Part shown: piece by piece, positions 1-8,677 of the stretch
Layout: the number at the start of each line of letters is the position of its first letter
Numbering within the stretch: the stretch's first letter is position 1
Position numbers and translations under genes: made by a program
Notes under the pieces: model-generated
What the model was told of the DNA's origin: nothing
Seen by the model: the letters and a program-made list of their open reading frames with translations, nothing else
Databases searched by the model: none
Source of the DNA: UBA7374 sp965660635
GTDB lineage: Bacteria; Verrucomicrobiota; Verrucomicrobiia; Opitutales; Coraliomargaritaceae
NCBI GenBank assembly: GCA_965660635.1
Contig: CBFIAS010000025.1
Location: 1-29,025, forward strand
Direction: 5' to 3'
DNA length: 29,025 nucleotides

Positions 1-12
1 GGGGGCATGGGG

Positions 13-52
13 GAACGTCGAACGTCGAACGTCGAACGTCGAACGTTGAACG
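13..52. repeat. 7-bp tandem repeat (GAACGTC)n
   Basis: Four perfect copies of GAACGTC are followed by GAACGTT and a partial GAACG. The unit is 7 bp, so this is a simple tandem repeat and not a CRISPR array. A lone related string (ATCGAACGTCAAAGG) occurs near 20559. The rest of 1-246 has no gene; it holds phrases such as GTGTCTATTCGTGGG and CCGTGTAATCTGTGGG that resemble sequence in other gaps of this window. Confidence 0.85.
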
Positions 53-246
53 AGAGAATCTCACGCAGATGATACGGGATACTTATAAAAGTGATTCGTG
101 ATGATTCGTGTCTATTCGTGGGCAACATGCTCTATGAACTGAGCTGATCCGTGTAATCTGTGGGTTCTCACACGGGGGCATGGGGACTCATCTATTGTAC
201 CAGGCAGTCCCTTTTCTAATTAGATCGCATACCCCTTCGATTGCAC

Positions 247-1461
247 TCAGGTGATTTCGAAACCGACCAGGGTGGCGTCGTCCTGCAGCCCTCCGTTTCC
301 AGTATGCTTTACCGCTGCATCGTGAAGGGCGTCGATGCCTTCCTGCAAGGGGCGGTCGAGTTGCTCGCGCAGGCAACGGACCAGGCGCTCCTGGCCGAAC
401 TCCTCTTCGTCCGGGCTGGCGGCTTCAAGGATGCCGTCGGTGAAGGTGTAGAAACGGTCGCCTCGGCGCATCTCGATGGCCACCGGGGCGGAAGCTTTGC
501 CGCCGGGGAGGCCCATGACCATGCCGGGCGGCAGCGGAACCGGTTCGAAGGAGTCATCTGCCGCGCGGTAGAGGAGGTTGAGCGGGTGGCCGGCGTGTGA
601 GAGATGGAGGGTGCGGCCTCCGTCCGGGTCGCGCCGACTGAAATGGCCTGCGATGCCGGTGACAAAACCGTCCTTTATTTGTCCGCTTAGTTCCTTGTTG
701 ATGGCATTGAGAAAGGCCTCGGGCCGGCCATCGTAGACTTCTGCTTCATGCGCGCTGAGGTACTTCAGCAGGACAGTGAAGAAGGCCGCGCTAAAGCCGT
801 GCCCGCAGACATCGCCCATATAGAAAAGGGCGAGTTCCCTGGGGTTTCGCGGGAAGCTGAGGATGTCTCCGCCGACCGAGGACATGGGCTTCCAGAGATG
901 GCCGATGGCGAGTTGCTCGATTTCCGGCACCCGGCCTGGTATGATCACGCTTTGCACCTTGCGCGCGCTCTCGTAGTCGGCCCGCATGTTGACGTTTTGT
1001 TCGCGCAGTTGCCGCTCGCTTTTGACTAGTTGTTTCTGGGCGATGAATTCGGAGGTGATGTCGCGCGAGATGCCGATGATGCCGATGGACTCCTCTGAGT
1101 CGAGGTGCAGGGGAGCTTTCGAGGAGTTCACCCAGCTAGTGGAGCCGTCTGGCCAGGTTTCCTTCTCGACCTTGTTGATCATGGGCTTGCCGGTGCGGAG
1201 GATCTCCTGCTCGTCGTTGAAGGCCTCTTGGGCGTGCTCTTGAGAGAAGAGATCAAAGTCGGTCAGGCCCTCAAGCTCGCAGCTGCGTTCAAAGCCGTGC
1301 ATCTCGGCGAGCGACTGGCTAACGGTGACGAAGCGGCTCTGGCGGTCCTTGATGTAGATGCGGTCGGCGGACTGCTCCATGAGGATCTGGAACAGGCGCT
1401 TCGTTGAGGCCTTGAGGAGCTTTGCTTCTTCGTCCGGGGAAGGCGGCGGGTTGTCCGGCAT
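247..1461 (-). CDS. PAS domain-containing PP2C (SpoIIE/RsbU-type) serine phosphatase
   Basis: The 404-residue protein has a PAS sensor domain at about residues 20-145 (ending in GIIGISRDIT), a short coiled-coil linker at about 140-175, and a C-terminal SpoIIE/RsbU phosphatase domain from about 190 to the end. The metal-binding signatures of the PP2C fold are visible: SVGGDILSF, MGDVCGHGFSAA, FTDGILEA and DDATLVGFE. Family members dephosphorylate anti-sigma-factor antagonists or related partners in response to the PAS signal. There are no membrane segments, so it should be cytoplasmic. No anti-sigma factor or STAS partner lies beside it, so the target is unknown. It is transcribed divergently from dtd, about 110 bp away. 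The family assignment is firm; the pathway is not. Confidence 0.9.
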   Translation of the reverse strand: MPDNPPPSPDEEAKLLKASTKRLFQILMEQSADRIYIKDRQSRFVTVSQSLAEMHGFERSCELEGLTDFDLFSQEHAQEAFNDEQEILRTGKPMINKVEKETWPDGSTSWVNSSKAPLHLDSEESIGIIGISRDITSEFIAQKQLVKSERQLREQNVNMRADYESARKVQSVIIPGRVPEIEQLAIGHLWKPMSSVGGDILSFPRNPRELALFYMGDVCGHGFSAAFFTVLLKYLSAHEAEVYDGRPEAFLNAINKELSGQIKDGFVTGIAGHFSRRDPDGGRTLHLSHAGHPLNLLYRAADDSFEPVPLPPGMVMGLPGGKASAPVAIEMRRGDRFYTFTDGILEAASPDEEEFGQERLVRCLREQLDRPLQEGIDALHDAAVKHTGNGGLQDDATLVGFEIT

Positions 1462-1571
1462 AGTAATACACGACTACTGTATGCTTTGCGGATGGCAATA
1501 CTTCGCTTTGTCGAATTGCCGGGAGTTTGAACTGGCCAGATCTTGTTTGCTGACTTGGTTTTACTGTATTG

Positions 1572-2027
1572 ATGCGTGGGGTAATACAGCGGGTGAGCCG
1601 GGCTTCGGTGTTCGTGGCAGGACGGGAGGCGTCCTCGATTGGACGGGGCATGCTTCTGTTGCTGGGAGTTGGGCGGGAGGACGGCCCGGAGGACATCGAG
1701 TGGCTGGCGGGCAAGGTGTGCCGCGCCCGGATCTGGGAGGATGCCGAGGGCCGGATGAACCGCTCGCTTGAGGAAGTTGGCGGCTCTGTGCTGGTAGTCA
1801 GCCAGTTCACTCTCTGGGGCAATCTAAAGAAGGGCAGCCGCCCCTCCTACAACCGGGCGGCAGCTCCAGAGGTGGCCCGGGCGCTCTACGAGGCCTTTGT
1901 CTTGCGGCTCAAGGAAATCTCGGGCAGGCCGGTGCCTACCGGATGCTTCGGCGAGCACATGGAGGTGGATCTGGTCAACGACGGCCCGGTCACCTTGGTG
2001 CTGGATTCCCGGCAGCGGGATTTTTAA
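1572..2027 (+). CDS. dtd: D-aminoacyl-tRNA deacylase
   Basis: A 151-residue protein of the usual length for bacterial DTD. It starts MRGVIQRVSRASV and contains the two active-site signatures SQFTLWG and, near the C-terminus, NDGPVTLVLDS (the NxGPVT motif). The enzyme hydrolyses D-aminoacyl-tRNAs, and glycine mischarged on tRNA(Ala), to protect translation from wrong-chirality residues. The ATG at 1572 was chosen because it matches the family N-terminus; a TTG lies one codon upstream. It is followed 13 bp later by a DNA glycosylase gene on the same strand, probably co-transcribed as a small housekeeping pair. Confidence 0.95.
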   Translation: MRGVIQRVSRASVFVAGREASSIGRGMLLLLGVGREDGPEDIEWLAGKVCRARIWEDAEGRMNRSLEEVGGSVLVVSQFTLWGNLKKGSRPSYNRAAAPEVARALYEAFVLRLKEISGRPVPTGCFGEHMEVDLVNDGPVTLVLDSRQRDF

Positions 2028-2040
2028 GGCGTACAACATC

Positions 2041-2586
2041 ATGGCGAGGATCTTGAACCGCTCTTTTTTTGATTGTGACACGCTGGAGGTGGCCCGGGAA
2101 CTGCCTGGCATCGTGCTCTGCCGCCGGTTGGCCTCTGGAAAGATCCTTCGCGCGCGAATCACGGAGACGGAGGCCTACGATGGCCGGGAAGACCGTGCCT
2201 CGCATGCGCACCGCGGGCCGACTCCGCGCAATGTCGTCATGTTCGGCCCGCCGGGGCGCAGCTACCTTTACCTCTGCTACGGGGTGCACTGGCTGCTCAA
2301 TATCGTTACGCGGGAGAAAGGCTATCCGGCGGCGGTTTTGATCCGGGGGGTGGAGGGAGTCAACGGCCCGGGGCGGCTGACCCGGCATTTCCATCTGGAT
2401 GGCTCGGACAATGAACGGTTGCTTAGCCGGGTCAACGGGCTCTGGCTGGAGGACGACGGCTTCCGGCCAGATGCGGAAGAGATTCTGGCGACGCCGCGGG
2501 TCGGGGTGAATTACGCTGGCCCGGAGTGGTCGGCCAAGCCCTGGCGGTTTGTTTGGAAGGAATCCACATCCGGCGGCAGCGGCTGA
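2041..2586 (+). CDS. mpg: 3-methyladenine DNA glycosylase (AAG/MPG family)
   Basis: A 181-residue protein of the AAG/MPG family, which excises alkylated purines and hypoxanthine in base excision repair. The family core is present: an ITETEAYDG motif at residues 40-48 with the catalytic glutamate, then ASHAHRGPTPRN, GRSYLYLCYGVHWLLNIV and a RGVEG...NGPGRLT segment near residue 110. The open frame extends upstream into dtd, but the ATG at 2041 gives the normal family start and a normal size. The C-terminus is slightly ragged (STSGGSG). The following gap, 2587-2882, holds the control region of the ammonium transporter gene. Confidence 0.92.
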   Translation: MARILNRSFFDCDTLEVARELPGIVLCRRLASGKILRARITETEAYDGREDRASHAHRGPTPRNVVMFGPPGRSYLYLCYGVHWLLNIVTREKGYPAAVLIRGVEGVNGPGRLTRHFHLDGSDNERLLSRVNGLWLEDDGFRPDAEEILATPRVGVNYAGPEWSAKPWRFVWKESTSGGSG

Positions 2587-2769
2587 ATCGTGTGCGGACA
2601 AGTGGTCAGCCGCCGGTAAAAGCGGATGGATATGGGGAGGAATCGGTGCGGTTACTCTTAGATCCCTGACTATTTTCTTTTTCGTAAGCAAATTGTATTC
2701 AGCAACTAAGGAATTTTCCGAGGGAGGCTTTTAGCTTTTTCCCGGGGCTTCGTTGCCAGTTTTTTGGTA

Positions 2770-2786
2770 TTGGCACGAAGGCTGCT
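2770..2786 (+). promoter_or_regulatory. sigma-54 (-24/-12) promoter for amtB-glnK
   Basis: TTGGCACGAAGGCTGCT matches the RpoN consensus YTGGCACGRNNNTTGCW at all but one informative position (C for T in the -12 element). The GG and GC dinucleotides are exactly 10 bp apart. Transcription should start near 2797, about 85 bp before the amtB ATG. This fits nitrogen-limited, NtrC-type activation, which is the rule for amtB-glnK in many bacteria. An activator-binding site was not identified. Confidence 0.8.
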
Positions 2787-2882
2787 TATTTTGAGAGGTT
2801 CGCTTTTTTGCGGGCACTGCTGGAGGACGCACATCCTTCGGTTTGCATTCTGAAATATACAACAACTGACCATAGAAGAATC

Positions 2883-4316
2883 ATGAAGATTAAAAGATCT
2901 GTTTTCGCCCTGCTTTTGGGCATCTCGGCGCTCTTCGGGCCAATCACGGTCCAAGCGGCTGATCCGGCTACTGAGTTGGCATTGGCGCCGGCCAAGGCCG
3001 CCGTCGCCGCTGGCAACGACCAGGCGGAGGACTACCTCGCCCTGCTTGAGGCGCAAGGCGAATACGCCTACGCGTTCGACTTCTTCACAACTTCCATGTT
3101 GTGGACCGTCATCGCCGCCGCCCTCGTGTTCATCATGCACCTCGGCTTCGCCACGCTTGAGGCCGGCCTGACCCAGTCAAAGAACACCGTGAACATCTTG
3201 TTCAAGAACGTGTTCATCATCTCGATCGGTGTCATTTCCTATGCTGTGATCGGCTTTAATACACATTATCCGGGTGACTTCAACGGATGGATCAGCATCG
3301 GCAGCATGATTGGCGACCTGAATGCCGACGGTGGTGACACCTTTGGCTATGGCGGCGTCGGCCTGGCCATGACAGGTTATGGTGACTTCATCTTCCAGGC
3401 GATGTTCGCGGCCACTGCGGCTACCATCGTTTCCGGTGCGGTGGCCGAGCGCGTCAAGCTCTCCAGCTTCATGATCTTCGCAACGCTTCTTGTCGGTCTG
3501 GCTTATCCAGTAGTTGGCTCCTGGCACTGGGGTGGCGGCTGGCTCGGCGGCCTGAACGGTGGCGCCGGCTTCAAGGACTTCGCTGGTTCCGCAGTTGTTC
3601 ATGCTTTCGGCGGTTTCGCTGCTTTGGCCTGTGTGCTGCTTCTCGGACCTCGCGCTGGAAAGTACGTCGATGGCAAGATCAAGCCGATCCTCGGTCACAG
3701 CATGCCGCTGGCTACCATCGGTGTCTTCCTTCTCTTCCTCGGCTGGTTTGGCTTCAATGGCGGTTCGGTTCTTTCCGCTGACGTGTCCTACGTGGGTCTT
3801 GTCTTCACTACGACCACACTTGCTGCTTGCGCCGGTGCGCTTGCTGCGATTGCAGTGTCCTGGGCATTCCTCAAGAAGCCTGACCTCTCCATGTCGCTCA
3901 ACGGCATTCTCGCTGGTCTTGTTGGTATTACCGCCAACGCGGACATCGTTTCGCCAATGGGTTCTATCATCATCGGTCTAGTTGCCGGTGTGATCGTGGT
4001 CTTCTCCATCATCTTCTTCGACAAGATCAAGATCGACGATCCCGTCGGCGCGATCTCCGTTCACGGCGTTTGCGGCATCTGGGGCATTCTTGCCTGTGCC
4101 ATATTCGACACCGGTGATAACGGCTACGGCATCGTTGGCCAGTTGACCGGTGTGATCGCCGTGGCCATCGCCGCCTTCGTCTTCTCCATTGTCGTCTTCG
4201 GCATTCTCAAGGCTACCATTGGTATCCGCGTATCCGCTGAGGAAGAGGCTGAGGGTCTCGACATCGGCGAGCACGGACAGGAAGCCTACCCGGACTTCGC
4301 GTCAAGCGCACGCTAG
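2883..4316 (+). CDS. amtB: Ammonium transporter
   Basis: A 477-residue Amt-family channel. Residues 1-23 form a signal peptide ending about VQAA, followed by an Ala-rich periplasmic stretch and then the Amt membrane domain with about 11 helices. The twin pore histidines are visible as H240 (in SAVVHAFGG) and H394 (in ISVHGVCGIWG). The signature region WHWGGGWLG and the phenylalanine-rich gate are also present. It imports ammonium across the inner membrane. It is preceded by a sigma-54 promoter and followed 41 bp later by the PII gene, the usual pairing in which PII blocks the channel when nitrogen is plentiful. The ATG at 2883 was chosen because the signal peptide begins there; the longer frame from 2808 adds no recognisable sequence. 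Confidence 0.96.
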   Translation: MKIKRSVFALLLGISALFGPITVQAADPATELALAPAKAAVAAGNDQAEDYLALLEAQGEYAYAFDFFTTSMLWTVIAAALVFIMHLGFATLEAGLTQSKNTVNILFKNVFIISIGVISYAVIGFNTHYPGDFNGWISIGSMIGDLNADGGDTFGYGGVGLAMTGYGDFIFQAMFAATAATIVSGAVAERVKLSSFMIFATLLVGLAYPVVGSWHWGGGWLGGLNGGAGFKDFAGSAVVHAFGGFAALACVLLLGPRAGKYVDGKIKPILGHSMPLATIGVFLLFLGWFGFNGGSVLSADVSYVGLVFTTTTLAACAGALAAIAVSWAFLKKPDLSMSLNGILAGLVGITANADIVSPMGSIIIGLVAGVIVVFSIIFFDKIKIDDPVGAISVHGVCGIWGILACAIFDTGDNGYGIVGQLTGVIAVAIAAFVFSIVVFGILKATIGIRVSAEEEAEGLDIGEHGQEAYPDFASSAR

Positions 4317-4357
4317 TCTCCTTCACCAGCAACCGCCAACCTTAGAATAGAATCATT

Positions 4358-4696
4358 ATGAAACTGATCAAAGCTATCATTAAGCCCTTCAAGCTCGAGG
4401 AGGTGAAGGAAGCCCTTTCCGAAATCGGCATCGAAGGCATGACCGTCACCGAGGTCAAAGGCTTCGGCCGCCAGAAGGGCCACACCGAAATCTACCGCGG
4501 AAGCGAGTACACCGTGGACTTCCTGCCCAAGGTGATGCTGGAAATCGTGGTCGACGACGAGGAGGCTGACAAGACCGCCGAGGCCGTGGCCAACGCGGCC
4601 AAGACCGGCAAGATCGGCGATGGCAAGGTCTTCATCCTTCCTGTCGAGTCCGCCGTCCGCATCCGCACCGACGAGTCTGGCAGCGAGGCCCTCTAG
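4358..4696 (+). CDS. glnK: Nitrogen regulatory protein P-II (GlnB/GlnK)
   Basis: A 112-residue PII protein of full length. It starts MKLIKAIIKPFKLEEVKEAL and carries the T-loop tyrosine Y51 in GSEYTVDFLPK, the uridylylation site in proteobacterial homologues. The B-loop GKIGDGKVF and C-terminal VRIRT are also present. PII trimers sense ATP/ADP and 2-oxoglutarate and regulate ammonium uptake and assimilation. Its place directly behind amtB under one sigma-54 promoter favours the GlnK role, plugging AmtB. GlnB and GlnK cannot be separated by sequence alone. Confidence 0.95.
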   Translation: MKLIKAIIKPFKLEEVKEALSEIGIEGMTVTEVKGFGRQKGHTEIYRGSEYTVDFLPKVMLEIVVDDEEADKTAEAVANAAKTGKIGDGKVFILPVESAVRIRTDESGSEAL

Positions 4697-4724
4697 GCCC
4701 TCCGCAGAGTCATTCTTTGCAAGC

Positions 4725-4757
4725 AGCGGCTACCCGTTAACGGGTGGCCGCTTTTTC
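4725..4757 (+). terminator. Intrinsic terminator of amtB-glnK
   Basis: A strong stem (AGCGGC and ACCCGT pairing with ACGGGT and GCCGCT) is followed immediately by a run of five T. It starts 28 bp after the PII stop codon and closes the nitrogen operon. Confidence 0.88.
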
Positions 4758-4821
4758 TTTGTGTGCGGGAAGAGGAGAGTCGGGAGAGCCGGTTTGCTGC
4801 ATGCAGGTTGCCGGCGTTCCG

Positions 4822-6333
4822 CTACTGGATAATTTGCAGGGACTGCATGGCTTGCCGGCTGGTTTCGGCTTGCCGGCCGGCCATTTCCGGGAGGGTGAGA
4901 TCCTCGTCATAGGTAGGGATCATGGCCTTCATCCGCTCGTGTCCATCCGGTTTGGCCAGGGTGTCGGCAAAGCATTTTTGGACGATTTCGAGGATGATGT
5001 TGGTAGAGACAGACGCGCCGGGCGACGCGCCGAGGAGGGCGGATAGGCTGCGCTCGGAGTCGGTCACGACCTCGGTGCCGAAGTGGACGATTCCGGCGTC
5101 GCCGTCTTCTTTCTTGATCGCTTGCACGCGTATCCCGGCGTCAATCAGTTTCCAGTCCCCGGTCTGTGCGTCGGGGAAGAAGTTGCGGAGTTCGCCCATG
5201 CGGGTCTGCATGCTCTGGGTGCCCTGTTGGATAAGATAGCGCACGAGCGGGATATTGTGCAGGCCGACCTTGATTAAAGACCCAATGTTATCCGGGCGAA
5301 TAGAGCCCGGGAGGTCGAGAAGGCTGCCCCGCTCATGTAGAAACTTGGTCGTCCATGCGGCATAGGGGCCAAAGAGCAGCGACTTCTTCCCGTCGATAAT
5401 ACGGGTGTCAAGATGGGGGACCGCCATGGTGGGGGCAGCGCCCGGCGACATGCCGTAGACTTTGGCGTTGTGTTGCTCGATCAGCTCGGGCTTTTCGGAG
5501 ATCAGCCATTGGCCACCAATGGGAAAGCCGCCGAATCCTTTGGCCTCGGCGATGCCGGACTTCTGTAGGAGGGGGAGGGAGCCGCCACCCGCGCCGATGA
5601 AGACGAATTTAGCGCTGTTTTTGAAGCTGCGCTTGCCATCCAGGTCGGTGACCTCGATCTGCCAGCGGCCTTCGGTCTTGGTCAGGTTGGTGACACGGTG
5701 GGAGGTGGCAAATCCGCAGCCTTCCTGCTGGCCGAGCCAGTGGATGAGCTTTTCGGCGAGGGCGCCGAAGTTGACATCGGTGCCGTGGGGCATGCGGGTC
5801 ATGGCAACGGGTTCGTCCTCGGCGCGGCCCTTGAGTATGAGGGGCGCCCACTGGCGGATGGTGTCGCGGTCCTCGGTGTACTCCATCTCTTTGAAGAAGT
5901 GGTGCCGGGACATCTGGCGGTGGCGGGAGCGGAGGAAGTCGACCTGCTCCTGCCCGTAGACGAAGCTGAGGTGGGGCACCGGGTTGATGAAGTCCTTGGG
6001 GTTCTCGATCATTCCGGTTCGTGCGGCGTGGCCCCAGAACTGGAGGGAGTGCTCGAACTGGTGGTAGATCTCAATGGCTTTGGCGACATCGACTTCGCCG
6101 TCGGGGCCATAGTCCGGGGTGTAGCTGAGTTCACAGAGTCCGGCGTGCCCGGTGCCGGCGTTGTGCCATCCGTTGGAGGCTTCCAGGGCGAGTTCCCCGG
6201 TCAACTCATAAAGCTGGATGCGCAGGGAAGGGTCCATCTGCTTGAGGATGCCGCCAAGGGTGGCCGACATGATGCCGCTGCCGATGAGGACGACGTCGGG
6301 GTCTTCGATGTGGTGTGTGCTTTTCATGTGCAA
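4822..6333 (-). CDS. mqo: Malate:quinone oxidoreductase
   Basis: A 503-residue flavoprotein of full Mqo length. The N-terminal FAD-binding motif VVLIGSGIMSATLGGIL lies at residues 14-30. Family blocks follow: NGWHNAGTGHAGLCELSYTP, a central AKFVFIGAGGGSLPLLQKSGI, GFGGFPIGGQWL, and the C-terminal LLGASPGASVSTNIILE. Mqo is a peripheral membrane enzyme that oxidises malate to oxaloacetate and reduces quinone. It is the last gene of the deoR-rhaB-mqo unit: only 6 bp separate it from the rhaB stop. Linkage of Mqo to a rhamnose/BMC regulon is unusual; a malate dehydrogenase gene closes the divergent BMC operon. Start may be M1 or M3 (6327). Confidence 0.96.
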   Translation of the reverse strand: MHMKSTHHIEDPDVVLIGSGIMSATLGGILKQMDPSLRIQLYELTGELALEASNGWHNAGTGHAGLCELSYTPDYGPDGEVDVAKAIEIYHQFEHSLQFWGHAARTGMIENPKDFINPVPHLSFVYGQEQVDFLRSRHRQMSRHHFFKEMEYTEDRDTIRQWAPLILKGRAEDEPVAMTRMPHGTDVNFGALAEKLIHWLGQQEGCGFATSHRVTNLTKTEGRWQIEVTDLDGKRSFKNSAKFVFIGAGGGSLPLLQKSGIAEAKGFGGFPIGGQWLISEKPELIEQHNAKVYGMSPGAAPTMAVPHLDTRIIDGKKSLLFGPYAAWTTKFLHERGSLLDLPGSIRPDNIGSLIKVGLHNIPLVRYLIQQGTQSMQTRMGELRNFFPDAQTGDWKLIDAGIRVQAIKKEDGDAGIVHFGTEVVTDSERSLSALLGASPGASVSTNIILEIVQKCFADTLAKPDGHERMKAMIPTYDEDLTLPEMAGRQAETSRQAMQSLQIIQ

Positions 6334-6339
6334 GGCTGG

Positions 6340-7830
6340 TTATTGAAGGCTGTTGCTTTGAATGGCTTGAAATTTTTCTTTGGCTTGTGCCCAGATAGCT
6401 TGTTCCTCGGGCTGGTAGATTTCGACGAGCGAAGAGTCGAGGACGATGCGGCGGCCTTCGGAGAGGTCGGCGATTTGGCCGTCGGCCAGCATCTGGGCGA
6501 GGATATTGCCGAGACCGGTGGCTTCAACCGGGCAGGCGGCAACCTTGATGCCGATGGCGTTGGCGGCGAACTGGTTGAGTAGCTTGTCCTGGCAGCCACC
6601 GCCGACGATGTGGAGGGTCTTGGGCTTGTTTTCGGTATATTGGACGAGCTTTTCCCAGACGGTGGCGTAGCGCAGGGCGAGGCTTTCGTAGATGCATCGG
6701 ATGATCTGGCCCTTGCTTTCTGGGGCTGGCTGGCCGGTCTCGCGGCAATACTCCTGGATCTTTTCCGGCATGCGTCCGGCCTCGATGAAGCGGGGGTCGT
6801 CGGGGTTGATCAGGCTGCGGAAGGGCTCGGCGTCCGCCGCGAGCGATGCCATCTTGCCGTAGGGGACGTCTTCTCCGCCGTCCTGCCAGTAGCGCTTGGA
6901 TTCCTGGATGAGCCAGAGCCCGCAGATGTTCTTGAGAAAGCGGACGGTGTTGCCGACTCCGATCTCGTTGGTGAAGGCGTCGGTGAAGGACTGCTGGTTG
7001 ATCACCGGTTCAGGGAGTTCGAGGCCCATGAGGGACCAAGTGCCGCTGCTCAGGTAAGCCGGGGTGGGGGACTGGCTGGGCACGGCGGCGACGGCGCTGG
7101 CGGTGTCGTGGCCGGCCACGGTGACGACCCGCACGTCCTTCAGGCCGGTTTCCCCGGCAACGTGAGCGGAGAGGGTGCCGAGGACGGTGCCGGGATCGCT
7201 GATCTTTTTGAAGAGACGCTTGGGGAGGCCGAGTTTTTCGATCAGGCCGTGGTCCCAGTCCCCCGTCTTCGGGTTATAGAGTTGGGAGGTACTTGCGATG
7301 CTGCGCTCCTGGGTCTTGTTGCCGGTCAGCCAGTAGCCGAGTAGGTCGGGGATGAAAAGTAGATCCTCGGCCTGCTCCAGCACCAGGTTGCTGCGCTCCT
7401 TGTCGGAGACAAGCTGGTAGAGGGTGTTGAAGAACATGAACTGGATGCCGGTGGCGTCGTAGATCGACTCCTTGGAGGCTTTGGCAAACGCGGCTTCCAT
7501 CATGCCATCGGTGCGGCTGTCGCGGTACTGGTAGGGGAGGCCGAGGAGGTTGCCGTCGCGGTCGAAGAGCCCGTAGTCTACGCCCCAGGTGTCAATGCCG
7601 ATGCTGACGGTGCCTTCGCCGTAGGTGTCGGCGGCGATCTTCAGGCCCTCGAGGATGTTCTGGTAGAGGGAGAGGATGTTCCAGTGCCAGCCTCCGGGAA
7701 GCTGCACGGGGTTGTTTCCGAAGCGGTTCATCTCGTGTAGCTCGATGCGCTTGCCGTCGAACTCCCCGGCCAGCACGCGTCCGCTTCCGGCGCCGAGGTC
7801 AACTGCGATGTATACTTTGTTTTGACTCAT
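6340..7830 (-). CDS. rhaB: Rhamnulokinase
   Basis: A 496-residue FGGY-family carbohydrate kinase. The N-terminal phosphate-binding motif is AVDLGAGSGRVLAGEF; the sugar-site block is IGIDTWGVDYGLFD; the C-terminal ATPase part carries VAGHDTASAVAAVP, LSSGTWSLMG and HIVGGGCQDKLLNQFAANA. The short GAGSGR loop and GTWSLMG are typical of RhaB rather than fuculokinase or xylulokinase. It phosphorylates L-rhamnulose to L-rhamnulose-1-phosphate, the substrate for the class II aldolase in the divergent BMC operon. No rhamnose isomerase gene is in the window, so that step must be encoded elsewhere. It lies between deoR (21 bp upstream) and mqo (6 bp downstream). Confidence 0.94.
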   Translation of the reverse strand: MSQNKVYIAVDLGAGSGRVLAGEFDGKRIELHEMNRFGNNPVQLPGGWHWNILSLYQNILEGLKIAADTYGEGTVSIGIDTWGVDYGLFDRDGNLLGLPYQYRDSRTDGMMEAAFAKASKESIYDATGIQFMFFNTLYQLVSDKERSNLVLEQAEDLLFIPDLLGYWLTGNKTQERSIASTSQLYNPKTGDWDHGLIEKLGLPKRLFKKISDPGTVLGTLSAHVAGETGLKDVRVVTVAGHDTASAVAAVPSQSPTPAYLSSGTWSLMGLELPEPVINQQSFTDAFTNEIGVGNTVRFLKNICGLWLIQESKRYWQDGGEDVPYGKMASLAADAEPFRSLINPDDPRFIEAGRMPEKIQEYCRETGQPAPESKGQIIRCIYESLALRYATVWEKLVQYTENKPKTLHIVGGGCQDKLLNQFAANAIGIKVAACPVEATGLGNILAQMLADGQIADLSEGRRIVLDSSLVEIYQPEEQAIWAQAKEKFQAIQSNSLQ

Positions 7831-7851
7831 TGGTTGCTTGTTCTTTGGCCT

Positions 7852-8613
7852 CTATTCGGCGATAGTCAGTTTCAATCCTTTGGCGCGCATTTCCGCGGCG
7901 GTATCCCGGTTGATCCCGCTGTCTGTCACGACATGGTCGATGTCTCCGATTCCGGCAAAGTAGTATTCGGAACGGTGGTTGAATTTACTGGAGTCCACCA
8001 GCAGGATAACTTCGTCCGCATATTGCAGGAGGCGCTCCTTGAAGGTGGCTTGTTGCTCGAACCCCTCGCTGGCACCGCGGACCGAGTCGAAGCCGATGCA
8101 AGAGACGAAGGCCGTGTGGATGTGGTGGCGGCGCAGTGTTTCCGTGCTGTCGTTGCCCACGAAAGTATGCGTCTTCGGGTGGTAGCCGCCGCCGGTGGAG
8201 ATGACTTGCACGTTTTGCATCGACACCAGTTGCTGGATTACCGAAAAGGCGTTGGTCACAACCCGGTAGGGCAGGTCGGGGAGAATGGAGACCAGGGCAA
8301 ATGCCGTGGTGCTGCTGTCAAAGGCGTAGGTGCGTCCCGGCTGGATCCACTCGGATGCTGCCTTGGCAATCCCCTTCTTGCTCTCCACATTGAGGCCGCT
8401 CCGCTCACTGAAGGACTGGAGCCGCGGCCGCCCGCTGCGGCTACAAGCCCCGCCGTGGATACGTGTGAGCTGGTCGTTGTCAGAGAGTACCTGCAAATCC
8501 CGGCGGATTGTTTCATCCGTCACTCGGAATTCTTCCGCTAGATCGATCGTCCGCACCGTGCCCCGTTCTTCAATCAGCGAAAGGATGTGATTCTGTCTCT
8601 CTTGGGCTAACAT
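7852..8613 (-). CDS. DeoR-family transcriptional regulator
   Basis: A 253-residue DeoR/GlpR regulator. The N-terminal winged helix-turn-helix (about residues 3-57) ends in the family signature VTDETIRRDLQVLSDNDQLTRIHGG. The C-terminal half is a DeoR sensor (phosphosugar-binding, ISOCOT-like) domain with YAFDSSTTAFAL and a conserved LLVDSSKFNHRS. These regulators are usually repressors released by a phosphorylated sugar. It is first in its operon and divergent from the BMC genes, as reported for PVM-type loci, so it probably controls both operons from the 129-bp shared gap. The inducer is likely rhamnulose-1-phosphate, fuculose-1-phosphate or DHAP (inference). Confidence 0.93.
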   Translation of the reverse strand: MLAQERQNHILSLIEERGTVRTIDLAEEFRVTDETIRRDLQVLSDNDQLTRIHGGACSRSGRPRLQSFSERSGLNVESKKGIAKAASEWIQPGRTYAFDSSTTAFALVSILPDLPYRVVTNAFSVIQQLVSMQNVQVISTGGGYHPKTHTFVGNDSTETLRRHHIHTAFVSCIGFDSVRGASEGFEQQATFKERLLQYADEVILLVDSSKFNHRSEYYFAGIGDIDHVVTDSGINRDTAAEMRAKGLKLTIAE

Positions 8614-8677
8614 TTGGGAAACCTTGATTTTTAGCTTTCATTACATCGTAAAAGCGAGCATATTTGCAAGAATTATG

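Noticed and set aside
13..52. Possible CRISPR array at the window start.
   Set aside because: The unit is 7 bp with no spacers, so it is a simple tandem repeat.
2579..2613. Hairpin GCGGCTGA/TCAGCCGC after the glycosylase gene as a terminator.
   Set aside because: The loop is 19 bases and no T run follows.
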